A DNA stretch of 44,856 nt from an uncultured Lachnospiraceae bacterium (GCA_944383835.1 CALWRE010000235.1:1-44856), one strand, 5' to 3'. Counted from the first letter of the stretch, positions 6,767-14,673 are shown. The notes: generated by a model not told the origin, from the sequence alone. A program made the numbers and translations.

Positions 6767-9594
6767 TTCTTATTCCCTCCTAAATCTTTTATCATCTGGT
6801 CAAAGGCTCGGAGCCTTTCGGGATCCTCCTTGCGTGAAGGCTCTTTTTGCGCCGAGGAAACGGGCTCCTCTGCAGGCGATTTTTCTGCAGGTAATTTCTC
6901 TTCGGACGGCTCCTCTTCGGGCTGCGTCTTCTGCGTTTCCGGGTTTTCCTGCGCGGCCTGCGCGCCCTCCGCTTTTTCTTCCGGTTCGGCGGCAGGACTT
7001 TGGGGAGCAGGACTCTGGGGCGCAGGAATCTGCGGCGTTTCCGCCTTGGGGAAACGAAGCTTGCGCTGCTCGTCCAAAGAGAGCTGATTTTCCCCTTTCT
7101 TCCGTATCACATGGACGGCGATAATAATCAGCAGGATCAGCAGGCTTGCCAGGGAGATGATGGCTCCCTCGGTTAAGCCGGCAGGGCTGTAGCGCATATT
7201 GACGGTGTGCTCTCCGGCCGTCAGGGAGACGCTTAAGAAAGCCCCCGCATAAGCCTCCGCCGTTACGGCATGCCCGTCCACATACACGGTCCAGCCTTCC
7301 TCATAGGGGATGGAGGTAAAGAGGATGCCGTCTTCCTGCACGGAAATATGGGCGTTGATCTCGGTCTCATTGTAGGAATCCACGACGAGGCCCTCGGCGT
7401 TCAGCTGCCCGATGGCGTCGATGAATTCATTCTGAAGCAGGCGGTAGACATTGACGCTGACCAGCTCGCTGTTTCCATCGGAGGAAGTCAGGGTGGCCTG
7501 CTCGCCGGATTCTAGATAGCCCAGATCCAGAATAAAATCCCGGTTGGTATTGCTGAAGGTGGTGGAGCCGTCGGGCAGGACGGCGCGGATGTTTTCAACC
7601 GACAGGTCGGTCAGCACTCCGTAGTAGTAGCCGCTCTGCGGGGCGGTGAAGGTATAGGAGGAGCTGCTGCCCGAATCCACCATTGTAAAGATGGAGCCGA
7701 CGGTGGTGGTGGCGGCTACGAAATTATTCTGCACCTGGATCGGATTGGTATCCTGATAATTCCACTGGGTGGCAGTGGAGGGAATCATAAAGCCCAGAGG
7801 CAGGGTATAATCGTTGCGGTACAGGGACACGGCCCCGTCGGTGGCCACCAGAGTGGTCAGCGGGGTCTCGGCGCTGTCGTTTTCCACCAGCATGTACTTT
7901 ACCGATAAAAGAGCGGAGGTAAAAGGCGTCGCCCCGGTGAAGCTGTAGGCGTTGGTGCTCCCCTCCATGCCCAGATCTTCATAGATAGAAGTGATGGCCG
8001 CGTTGGTGGTGGAGGAGAAGATGGAGGCCGAACGGTAGCCGGCCCAGGCCCCATCGTTTTTCGTCTTCTTTACGGCCTTTTCGATCCGGAAAAAGCTGCC
8101 GCACTCCAGCTCGTCCGCGTAATCGGACAGGCGGGCAAAGGATTCGGTATTGCGCAGATAGGCGCTGCGGCTGGTGATCGTGATGCTGGTAATCCCCATA
8201 TTCAGCCCCATTTCCAGGAAGGCCAGGGCGAAAGCCAGGATCGCCAGGTTGGAGGCGGAAACCCTTCTGCGTTTGTGCAGGTAGAGGAAGAGACCATAGA
8301 GGCCGACCAGGACGATGTTGATGTAAAAGACGTAGAAGCGGATTTCCTCTGCCTCCACCACCTGCTCGCACAGGAAGATGAAGGCGATGGCTCCCCACAG
8401 GCTCCCGACAATCTGTCCCACAGAGACGGTCCGCAGGTTGTGAAGGGCCTCAAAGCACATGGCCAGCAGCACAATAATGTATAAGAAGGACTGGCGGCAG
8501 GGCAGGCTGTTGGGATAGTGGAAACCGTGCCAGATGAAATTGGGAATGTTCCAGGCAAAGCTGACCAGCAGGAACAGAAGAAGGCTGCACTTGACGATCT
8601 TCTGCCGGAACGGAATATTTTTGTTCATGATGTACAGAGGGAAGAGGACGAAAACAGCCGCGCAGCAGTAGATGTTGGGCCAGTGCTCCAGGCCGATCTC
8701 CGTCTCCACCCCGGCCATATGCCGGGCCAGCATATCGAACATCGAAAAATAGGACGAAAGGCTGTCCGGAAAATTGATATTGGCGGAGGCCGTCGTCTTT
8801 AAGGCCAGCATGACCGGCAGCAAAAGCACGGCGGCAATCCCCCCGGCCAGCAGGGAGTAAAAGACGAAAAGCCCGCATTTGCGCAGGTAGGTTCCAAACG
8901 TCGGCCTCGTCTGCCCCACTGTCTCCGTGGTCTTGCGGGAGGGGTACATGATGAGCAGGCAGATGAAGTAGAGGACCAAAAAGAGGCAGAGCATGATGGA
9001 GATGTAGTAGTTGGTCAAAATCGAGAGGGCCAGGGTAATGCAGTACATTAAGCCCCGGTTTTCCTCCACCAGCTGCTCCAGCCCCCAGAGGACCAGGGGC
9101 GCCAGCCAGATGCAGTCCAGCCACATGATATTCCAGCTGTAGGCAGCCATATAGCCGGAGAGGGCGTAGGCCATGGCAAAAAGGGCGATGATGGGCGAGC
9201 GGGTGTCAAACTTGCGGGAAAGGTACCAGGCCATCGTAAGGCCGGCCAGCCCGGTTTTGACGACGATCAGATAGGTCATGAACTCAATGACCGAGGGGCC
9301 GGAGACAAGCAGCAAAAGGAGATTGAAAGGGCTGCACAGATAGTAGGCAAAGAGGGTGATGAAATTGGAGCCGATGCCGATCTCCCAGGAATACAGCAGG
9401 CTCTCGCCGTTTTGCAGCTTCTCGGCAAATTCGGCGAAGAAAGGAGCATACTGGTGATACATGTCGGTGCGCAGGAAGCTGTTGTCGCCGAAGGGATAGA
9501 TCCCCTTCACGGCGAAGATTAAAATCAGCGCAGCGACGGGCAGAAGAAAGGAAAGGACGTAAACCGGCTGCAGGCCGGATTTTTTCTGATTCAT
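6763..9594 (-). CDS. YfhO family polytopic membrane protein (GT-C type)
   Basis: 943 residues. It begins with a transmembrane segment after MNQKKSGLQPVYVL, followed by the family hallmark FGDNSFLRTDMYHQYAPFF on the first outer loop. About a dozen membrane helices follow to about residue 470, then a large extracytoplasmic domain, and a final helix (IISLASLLILLIIIAVHVI). YfhO proteins are GT-C-like transferases that, with CsbB and a GtrA-type flippase, decorate teichoic acids or other surface polymers. The cytoplasmic tail after the last helix is about 110 residues of Pro/Glu/Ala/Ser repeats (APQSPAPQSPAAEPEE), which is unusual. The ATG at 9594 is chosen for its AAGGAG site; the open frame extends 5' without a ribosome site. 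It lies 17 bases after the GtrA gene. Confidence 0.9.
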   Translation of the reverse strand: MNQKKSGLQPVYVLSFLLPVAALILIFAVKGIYPFGDNSFLRTDMYHQYAPFFAEFAEKLQNGESLLYSWEIGIGSNFITLFAYYLCSPFNLLLLLVSGPSVIEFMTYLIVVKTGLAGLTMAWYLSRKFDTRSPIIALFAMAYALSGYMAAYSWNIMWLDCIWLAPLVLWGLEQLVEENRGLMYCITLALSILTNYYISIMLCLFLVLYFICLLIMYPSRKTTETVGQTRPTFGTYLRKCGLFVFYSLLAGGIAAVLLLPVMLALKTTASANINFPDSLSSYFSMFDMLARHMAGVETEIGLEHWPNIYCCAAVFVLFPLYIMNKNIPFRQKIVKCSLLLFLLVSFAWNIPNFIWHGFHYPNSLPCRQSFLYIIVLLAMCFEALHNLRTVSVGQIVGSLWGAIAFIFLCEQVVEAEEIRFYVFYINIVLVGLYGLFLYLHKRRRVSASNLAILAFALAFLEMGLNMGITSITITSRSAYLRNTESFARLSDYADELECGSFFRIEKAVKKTKNDGAWAGYRSASIFSSTTNAAITSIYEDLGMEGSTNAYSFTGATPFTSALLSVKYMLVENDSAETPLTTLVATDGAVSLYRNDYTLPLGFMIPSTATQWNYQDTNPIQVQNNFVAATTTVGSIFTMVDSGSSSSYTFTAPQSGYYYGVLTDLSVENIRAVLPDGSTTFSNTNRDFILDLGYLESGEQATLTSSDGNSELVSVNVYRLLQNEFIDAIGQLNAEGLVVDSYNETEINAHISVQEDGILFTSIPYEEGWTVYVDGHAVTAEAYAGAFLSVSLTAGEHTVNMRYSPAGLTEGAIISLASLLILLIIIAVHVIRKKGENQLSLDEQRKLRFPKAETPQIPAPQSPAPQSPAAEPEEKAEGAQAAQENPETQKTQPEEEPSEEKLPAEKSPAEEPVSSAQKEPSRKEDPERLRAFDQMIKDLGGNKK

Positions 9595-9611
9595 AGCGTT
9601 TCTCCTTGCAT

Positions 9612-10025
9612 TCAGGCGAAGATAAAGAGTTTGCTGGCAATATAGTTGACGATCATCACGATGACGTTGGAGCATGTCTTGGAGACGATATCGTTCCAAT
9701 GCAGTTTTTCTACCGTAATATAGACAAAGACCACGTCAAAGCCCAGGGTCAGAAGCCTGGCGGAGACGAAGCCCAGTATTTCCGGCACGATCACCGACAG
9801 GGCCCAGGACGGGGACTGGAAGACAAAAATCTTATTGCCCACATAGGCGAAGGCCACTGCCGCAATCCACGAAATAATATTGGATAGGACGGTGCCGAAT
9901 TTTAATTTGCGGTGGCAGGCGGCGAAGACGCCGATGCTTACCACCGTGGTCAGGACGCCTACAATCAGATAGCTGATAGTTTCGTAATTGATGAATTTAG
10001 CGAACAGTGTCTGAAGCATTTCCAT
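9612..10025 (-). CDS. GtrA family membrane protein
   Basis: 137 residues with four predicted membrane helices (NYETISYLIVGVLTTVVSIGVF, IISWIAAVAFAYVGNKIFVF, LGFVSARLLTLGFDVVFVYI, VIVMIVNYIASKLFIF). NKIFVF is characteristic of the GtrA/DPMS flippase-like family, thought to move undecaprenyl-phosphate-linked sugars across the membrane. The start overlaps the end of the upstream glycosyltransferase gene by 29 bases and has AAAGGAG six to seven bases before it. It sits between the GT2 and YfhO genes, which is the usual three-part arrangement for building and transferring a lipid-linked sugar. Confidence 0.9.
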   Translation of the reverse strand: MEMLQTLFAKFINYETISYLIVGVLTTVVSIGVFAACHRKLKFGTVLSNIISWIAAVAFAYVGNKIFVFQSPSWALSVIVPEILGFVSARLLTLGFDVVFVYITVEKLHWNDIVSKTCSNVIVMIVNYIASKLFIFA

Positions 10026-10971
10026 TGGATTTCTCCTTTTTTATCTCAAGATTGGTCTGGCGCAGGATGAAAATCGGACGATCCTTTGCCTCCATATAAA
10101 TGTGGGCCACATATTCGCCGAGAATCCCGACGGACAATTCGATGATGCCGCCTAAGAACAGAACGGCGCACAGGGTGGTCACATAGCCGGGGACGTCGAT
10201 GCCAAAGAGGAAGGTCTGGATGAGCGTCACCAGAATATAAAGGCAGGCGAATACAAAGATGAAAAAGCCCATGCCGGAAACCAGGCGCAGGGGGGTGATG
10301 GAAAAGGAGGTGATGCCGCTTAAGGCATATTTGACCAGCTTCCAAAAATTCCATTTGGTCGTTCCCAGGGTTCTCTCCACATTCTCATAGGGCAGCCACT
10401 TGGTCTCGAAGCCGACCCAGGCGAAAATTCCCTTGGAGAAACGCTCTACCTCGGACAGAGACAGGATGGCGTCCACCATGTCCCGGCTCATGATCCGGTA
10501 GTCCACGGCATTCTGCGGCATCTTCACATCGGTCATCCGATTGCTGAGACGGTAGAAGGCCTGGGAAAACCAGCTGCGGATCTTGGATTCGCCCTCCCGG
10601 CTCACCCTTCTGGCCGCGCAGCAGTCATAGCCCTCCTCGACGCCGGCTATCATATCGGGAATCATGGCCGGAGGGTGCTGCAGGTCGGCGTCCATCAGAA
10701 TGACATAGTCGCCGTCGGAGTAGGAAAGGCCGGCATACATGGCGGCCTCCTTGCCGAAGTTCCGGGAGAAGGACAGGTATTTGACGTTATCATGCTCCTT
10801 CGCCAGCTGCTTCATGATGACGATGGTATTGTCGCGGCTCCCGTCGTCCACGAGCAGAAAGCGGAAGGAATAATCCGGCAGCGTCGCAAGGACGCGGGCC
10901 GTTTCGTTATAGAAAGCCTGCAGTGCCTCCTGCTCATTGTAGCAGGGGACTACGATATCAATTTTCTTCAT
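9997..10971 (-). CDS. Polyprenyl-phosphate glycosyltransferase, CsbB/GtrB type (GT2)
   Basis: 324 residues. The GT2 domain begins KKIDIVVPCYNEQEAL and carries DDGSRDNT, FSRNFGKEAAMYAGL, the metal-binding motif MDADLQHPP and the family motif FSKGIFAWVGF. Two C-terminal membrane helices (about 235-258 and 270-293) and LGEYVAHIYMEAKDRP anchor it in the membrane. Enzymes of this type move a sugar from a nucleotide donor to undecaprenyl phosphate on the cytoplasmic side. It is the first gene of the four-gene operon GT2-GtrA-YfhO-argH. The sugar cannot be told from sequence; Glc or GlcNAc are the usual options. Confidence 0.93.
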   Translation of the reverse strand: MKKIDIVVPCYNEQEALQAFYNETARVLATLPDYSFRFLLVDDGSRDNTIVIMKQLAKEHDNVKYLSFSRNFGKEAAMYAGLSYSDGDYVILMDADLQHPPAMIPDMIAGVEEGYDCCAARRVSREGESKIRSWFSQAFYRLSNRMTDVKMPQNAVDYRIMSRDMVDAILSLSEVERFSKGIFAWVGFETKWLPYENVERTLGTTKWNFWKLVKYALSGITSFSITPLRLVSGMGFFIFVFACLYILVTLIQTFLFGIDVPGYVTTLCAVLFLGGIIELSVGILGEYVAHIYMEAKDRPIFILRQTNLEIKKEKSNGNASDTVR

Positions 10972-11219
10972 AGACAGCTCCTTAGTCGAATGCCCTGTCG
11001 GGGCAATACTCTTCTATATTCTAGTATAGGTCGCCGGAATTGTAAATGAAAAAATATTTTGTTCTAATATGGGAAAATCTGCATATATATAGTAACAGCC
11101 AGCAATACTATACCTGCCTGGGCAATCCGTTTGCGCCCAGAGCGAAAGATACGGATACCCAGGTGGGTACAAAAGGGGTCGCTGACCTCAATACCACAAA
11201 AAATGGAGGAGAAAATACA
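10972..11219. other. Divergent intergenic region between GT2 and ssb-like genes
   Basis: This 248-base gap holds the minus-strand GT2 promoter and the leader of the plus-strand SSB-like gene. The plus-strand leader contains a hairpin, CTGGGC pairing with GCCCAG across CCTGGGCAATCCGTTTGCGC around 11118-11141, but no T-run. A plus-strand promoter is probably in the AT-rich stretch 11050-11090; I could not pick one confidently. No small gene is evident. Confidence 0.35.
11023..11052 (-). promoter_or_regulatory. Candidate promoter for the GT2-gtrA-yfhO-argH operon
   Basis: On the minus strand TTTTCA, an 18-base spacer and TATACT are found about 50 bases before the GT2 start. The leader between them contains a short hairpin (GCCC/GGGC around 10992-11004). 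The -35 matches four of six positions, so this is a moderate call. Confidence 0.4.
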
Positions 11220-11855
11220 ATGTCAGAAAAAAATCTGGAAAACAACAAGGTAACGGTAATCGGGCAGGTGGTGTCTCTGTTTACCTACAGCCATGAAGTC
11301 TTTGGCGAGGGCTTCTACATGGTGGATTTGGCGGTCAACCGCCTGAGCGATCAGGAGGACATCATTCCGCTGATGGTGTCGGAGAGGCTGATCGACGTAA
11401 AACAGGACTACCAGGGGCGGACGCTGGAGGCCGCCGGCCAGTTCCGGTCCTACAACCGCCATGAAGGGAACAAAAACCGCCTGGTGCTGTCCGTGTTTGT
11501 CAGAGAACTGCGTTTTCTGGAAGAGTTTACGGATTATACAAAGACCACCCAGATATTCTTAGACGGATATATCTGCAAAGAGCCGATCTACCGCAAGACG
11601 CCCCTGGGCAGGGAGATCGCCGATCTTTTGATCGCAGTGAACCGCCCCTACGGCAAATCCGACTATATCCCCTGCATTGCCTGGGGACGCAACGCCAGAT
11701 ATGCCTCCGCCTTTCAGGTGGGGAGCCGGATCCGGATCTGGGGACGGGTGCAGAGCCGGGAGTACACGAAAAAGCTGAGCGAGGCGGAAAGCGAAAAGCG
11801 GATTGCCTATGAGGTGTCGGTAAGCAAGCTGGAGTGTGGGGAGGCTGCCTCATAA
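11220..11855 (+). CDS. SSB-like protein with two OB-fold regions
   Basis: 211 residues. Two stretches each resemble the OB fold of single-stranded DNA-binding proteins: about 10-100 (VTVIGQVVS, FYMVDLAVNR, LEAAGQFRSYN) and about 108-205 (IFLDGYICKEPIYRKTPLG, ADLLIAVNR, IPCIAWGRNA, IRIWGRVQSREY). The second half is the more canonical. The long acidic C-terminal tail of replicative SSB is missing; it ends LECGEAAS. The ATG at 11220 follows a strong GGAGGAG; the frame is open 58 codons further 5' without a good start. It is probably an accessory SSB paralogue rather than the main replication SSB, which usually sits with rpsF and rpsR. Confidence 0.75.
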   Translation: MSEKNLENNKVTVIGQVVSLFTYSHEVFGEGFYMVDLAVNRLSDQEDIIPLMVSERLIDVKQDYQGRTLEAAGQFRSYNRHEGNKNRLVLSVFVRELRFLEEFTDYTKTTQIFLDGYICKEPIYRKTPLGREIADLLIAVNRPYGKSDYIPCIAWGRNARYASAFQVGSRIRIWGRVQSREYTKKLSEAESEKRIAYEVSVSKLECGEAAS

Positions 11856-11869
11856 AAGACTGAAAACAG

Positions 11870-11898
11870 TTGCCATTTGGCAGAAATAATGGTAAACT
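11870..11898 (+). promoter_or_regulatory. SigA-type promoter for the CobO-like gene
   Basis: TTGCCA (11870-11875), a 17-base spacer and TAAACT (11893-11898) lie about 40 bases before the start at 11941. Confidence 0.6.
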
Positions 11899-11940
11899 GA
11901 TACAATAATAGCAACAGTGCCCACACAGGAGGAGCAAAAG

Positions 11941-12435
11941 ATGAGTAGAGGGATGATACAGGTTATCTGTGGAGACGGACACGGGAAAACGGCCGCCGCC
12001 ATAGGAAGAGCCATCACCAGCGCGGAGCATGAAAAGAGTATCATCATGATACAGTTTTTGAAGGGGAACCAGGTGCAGGATTCCGCCTTTTTGCGCCGTC
12101 TGGAACCGGAGTTTAAGGTCTTTTCTTTTGAAAAGCGGCCGGAGGCCTTTGACCGGCTGTCGGAGGAAGAAAAGAAAGATGAGGTCGCCAATATCCAGAA
12201 CGGCCTCAATTTTGCCAAGAAGGTTATGGTCACCGGCGAGTGCGACGTTCTGATTCTCGACGAGGTTCTGGGACTTTTGGAATATCGGATTATCGGGGCG
12301 GAGGTTCTTCGGACTTTGCTGGGGGCGAAGAATGAGGAGATGGAGCTGATTCTCACCGGCCGGTGTTTCCCGTCCGACTTGTATGACTGCGTGGACGAGA
12401 TTTCCCGCATCAGCAGTGAAAAGCTGTCGGATTGA
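11941..12435 (+). CDS. CobO/BtuR-like P-loop ATPase, short form
   Basis: 164 residues. The P-loop CGDGHGKTAAAIGRA is near the N-terminus, followed by IIMIQFLKGN and a Walker-B-like LILDEVLGL, as in ATP:corrinoid adenosyltransferases of the CobA/CobO/BtuR family. The C-terminal part of true CobO proteins, with the KHPY/GIKAR segment, is absent; the protein stops soon after LTGRCFPSDLYDCVDEIS. No cobalamin gene is nearby. The family name is therefore secure only at the fold level and the substrate may differ. The ATG at 11941 is preferred over the GTG at 11917 because GGAGGAG lies just before it. Confidence 0.75.
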   Translation: MSRGMIQVICGDGHGKTAAAIGRAITSAEHEKSIIMIQFLKGNQVQDSAFLRRLEPEFKVFSFEKRPEAFDRLSEEEKKDEVANIQNGLNFAKKVMVTGECDVLILDEVLGLLEYRIIGAEVLRTLLGAKNEEMELILTGRCFPSDLYDCVDEISRISSEKLSD

Positions 12436-12447
12436 GTGCAAAACCGG

Positions 12448-12476
12448 TTGACAGGCAGGGACCGTGGTGTTAAGAT
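12448..12476 (+). promoter_or_regulatory. SigA-type promoter for the lysine riboswitch-dapAB transcript
   Basis: TTGACA (12448-12453), exactly 17 bases, then TAAGAT (12471-12476). Transcription would begin around 12483, just before the first riboswitch helix. Confidence 0.75.
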
Positions 12477-12489
12477 GACCATATAAGTT

Positions 12490-12665
12490 AAATAAGCGAG
12501 TAGAGGTTGCGTTGCCCATCAGTAGGCAGAGGGATATGGCAGGCATAGATGAAGCTGCCGAAAGGGGACGACGCCGAAGATGGTTGTGCCTGTACATTCC
12601 CATCTGGGCGCAGAAGCGAACAGCGCTGCGACTGTCATCCCAGACGGATGGAGAGCTATGAGCCA
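12490..12665 (+). ncRNA. Lysine riboswitch (L-box) controlling dapAB
   Basis: The conserved lysine-aptamer blocks are present in order: AGTAGAGGTTGCG at the P1/P2 start, GATGAAGCTGCCGAAAGGGG then ACGACGCCGAAG in the core, and CTGTCAT followed by GGAGAGCTATG closing P1. An intrinsic terminator follows at 12688-12722. The arrangement (promoter, aptamer, terminator, then lysine-pathway genes) indicates transcription attenuation: lysine binding favours the terminator and lowers dapA and dapB expression. The dapA start is about 240 bases past the terminator because of an intervening structured element. Confidence 0.9.
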
Positions 12666-12687
12666 GATATATGTATCCATATGTATC

Positions 12688-12722
12688 AAAAGGAAGCTGT
12701 CTGTCTGTCAGTTTCCTTTTTT
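12688..12722 (+). terminator. Intrinsic terminator of the lysine riboswitch
   Basis: AAAAGGAAGCTG (12688-12699) pairs with CAGTTTCCTTTT (12709-12720) with one G-T pair, followed by a T-run (12717-12722). It serves as the expression platform of the riboswitch. Confidence 0.85.
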
Positions 12723-12920
12723 ATGATACCAGGGTTAAAAGGTCAAAATCCGACGCAAGCTTGCTTGCAGGAGGATTTTTGACCTTGGAACCCGCAAAAA
12801 TATGAATAAGCAGCCATTTTTCGTAGAAAAATGCGTGGATTATGAATATTTTTGCAGATTGCGAGAGCACGCAGTGCGGAGCCCTAAAGGACTAGCTTCG
12901 CGTCGCAATCTGGTATCATA
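12722..12920. repeat. Cloverleaf-like inverted-repeat element between riboswitch and dapA
   Basis: A perfect 11-base outer stem, TATGATACCAG (12722-12732) with CTGGTATCATA (12910-12920), encloses three consecutive arms. Arm A spans 12732-12793 (GGTCAAAATCC with GGATTTTTGACC, inner GCAAGC/GCTTGC). Arm B spans 12794-12855 (GCAAAAATATGAATAA with TTATGAATATTTTTGC, inner CATTTTTC/GAAAAATG). Arm C spans 12856-12911 (AGATTGCGA with TCGCAATCT). There is no open reading frame or ribosome site. This resembles a non-autonomous, MITE- or REP-like intergenic repeat. Only one copy is seen here, so repeat status is inferred from its structure. Confidence 0.65.
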
Positions 12921-12965
12921 GGGGTCAAAAATACAAGGCCCGCAGGGCCGTGAAAGGGGTAGGAT

Positions 12966-13850
12966 ATGGCTGTTTTTGAAGGAGCAGGAGTGGCTCTCAT
13001 CACACCGATGCACCAGGATGGGAGCGTCAATTATGACAAGCTGGAAGAAATCATCGAGGATCAGATCGCAGGAGGGACGGACAGCATCATCATCTGCGGC
13101 ACCACCGGGGAGGCGGCCACGCTGACCCATGAGGAGCACCTGGACGTGATCCGGGCCTGCGTAAAATTTGTAAGAGGCCGCATTCCGGTAATCGCCGGCA
13201 CCGGTTCCAACTGCACGGAGACAGCCATCTATCTGTCCAAGGAGGCGGAGGCTGCCGGTGCGGACGGTCTTTTAGTGGTAAATCCCTATTATAATAAGGG
13301 GACGCAGAAGGGACTGATTGCCCACTATAAGGCAATCGCTTCCGCAGTCTCCCTGCCGATTATTTTGTACAATGTACCCAGCCGCACCGGCTGCAATATC
13401 CTGCCGGCCACAGTGGCGGCTCTCTGGAAGGATGTGGACAACATCGTCGGAATCAAGGAGGCCTCCGGGAACATTTCCCAGATTGCGGATCTGATGGCCT
13501 TGACCAAGGGGAAAATCGATTTGTATTCGGGCAATGACGACCAGATCGTGCCGATTATGTCCCTGGGCGGCAAGGGGGTTATCTCCGTCCTTTCCAATGT
13601 GGCTCCGGCCCAGACCCATGCGATTGCGGCGGCCTGCCTCGCCGGGGATTATAAGAAGGGGGCGGCCCTGCAGCTGGCGGCCCTGGAGCTCTGCCATGCC
13701 CTGTTCTGTGAGGTAAATCCCATCCCGGTAAAGGCGGCGATGAATCTCCAGGGCTGGGAGGTAGGCCCTCTTCGCGCTCCGCTTACGGAAATGGAGCCGG
13801 AGAATCAGGAACGGCTGAAAAAAGCGATGGCTGCTTACGGCGTATTGTGA
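12966..13850 (+). CDS. dapA: 4-hydroxy-tetrahydrodipicolinate synthase
   Basis: 294 residues, complete. It condenses pyruvate with aspartate semialdehyde, the first committed step of the diaminopimelate/lysine pathway, in the cytoplasm. The GTTGEAATLTHEEH motif, NPYYNKGTQKG, the catalytic tyrosine in LYNVPSRTG and the Schiff-base lysine in VGIKEASGN are all present. The ATG at 12966 has AAGGGG upstream. A small GGCCC/GGGCC hairpin (12937-12949) lies just before the ribosome site and might affect translation. It is under control of the upstream lysine riboswitch and followed 20 bases later by dapB. Confidence 0.97.
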   Translation: MAVFEGAGVALITPMHQDGSVNYDKLEEIIEDQIAGGTDSIIICGTTGEAATLTHEEHLDVIRACVKFVRGRIPVIAGTGSNCTETAIYLSKEAEAAGADGLLVVNPYYNKGTQKGLIAHYKAIASAVSLPIILYNVPSRTGCNILPATVAALWKDVDNIVGIKEASGNISQIADLMALTKGKIDLYSGNDDQIVPIMSLGGKGVISVLSNVAPAQTHAIAAACLAGDYKKGAALQLAALELCHALFCEVNPIPVKAAMNLQGWEVGPLRAPLTEMEPENQERLKKAMAAYGVL

Positions 13851-13870
13851 GAGCGGACAGGAGGTACGAA

Positions 13871-14623
13871 ATGATAAGAATGATTATTCATGGCTGCAGC
13901 GGGGCCATGGGAAAAGTAGTGGCTGAGATGGCAGCCGAAGACGCAGAGGTGCAGGTTGTGGCCGGAGTGGACCGAATGGATAACGGCAGCTGCAGCTTTC
14001 CGGTGTATCCTTCCGTAGCGGCGTGCAGCGAAGAGGCGGACGTGGTGGTGGATTTCAGCAATGCGGCCGCGGCAGATCAGCTGCTGGCCGACTGCGTGGA
14101 AAAGAAGCTTCCTCTGATTCTCTGCACGACGGGCCTGTCCGGGGAGCAGGACGAGAAAGTGAAGGAGGCGGCAGGGATCATTCCGATTCTGCGCTCCGGC
14201 AATATGTCCCTGGGAATCAACCTCCTTTTGAAGCTGGTGACGGAGGCGGCCCAGGTCCTGCTGGCGGCGGATTTTGATCCGGAGATTCTGGAGATGCATC
14301 ACCGCCGCAAGGTGGACGCTCCCAGCGGCACGGCCCTGATGCTGGCTGAGGCGGTAAAGCGCGGCAGCGATGAGCCTTACGAGATCTGCCTGGACCGCCA
14401 CGAGCGCCGGCAGAGCCGCCCGGATAAGGAGATCGGGATTCAGTCCCTACGCGGGGGCACAGTGGTGGGCGAGCACGACGTGATCTTCGCCGGCCCCGAC
14501 GAGGTGATCGAGATCCGTCACACGGCTTATTCACGCCGCATTTTTGCCAACGGCGCCCTGCAGGCGGCTAAAGTGCTGCCGGGCCGCGCGCCCGGAATCT
14601 ACGATATGGGTTCGGTGGTGTAA
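13871..14623 (+). CDS. dapB: 4-hydroxy-tetrahydrodipicolinate reductase
   Basis: 250 residues, complete. It reduces the DapA product with NAD(P)H. The nucleotide-binding motif HGCSGAMGKVV is at the start; VVDFSNAAAA, CTTGLSGEQ and the substrate and catalytic signature MHHRRKVDAPSGTALML (about 145-161) follow, then GEHDVIFAG. The ATG at 13871 has AGGAGG six bases before it; a GTG at 13847 overlapping the dapA stop is possible but adds residues not usual for the family. It forms a two-gene operon with dapA under the lysine riboswitch. Confidence 0.96.
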   Translation: MIRMIIHGCSGAMGKVVAEMAAEDAEVQVVAGVDRMDNGSCSFPVYPSVAACSEEADVVVDFSNAAAADQLLADCVEKKLPLILCTTGLSGEQDEKVKEAAGIIPILRSGNMSLGINLLLKLVTEAAQVLLAADFDPEILEMHHRRKVDAPSGTALMLAEAVKRGSDEPYEICLDRHERRQSRPDKEIGIQSLRGGTVVGEHDVIFAGPDEVIEIRHTAYSRRIFANGALQAAKVLPGRAPGIYDMGSVV

Positions 14624-14673
14624 AAATAATAAAAGGAAATGAAGCGTTCGCGATAAGCAAATCTAAATGCAGG

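Noticed and set aside
11917-11940. GTG start for the CobO-like gene
   Set aside because: The GGAGGAG that should be the ribosome site lies within these codons; the ATG at 11941 fits it.
13847-13870. GTG start of dapB overlapping the dapA stop
   Set aside because: The ATG at 13871 has AGGAGG at ideal spacing and gives the usual DapB N-terminus.
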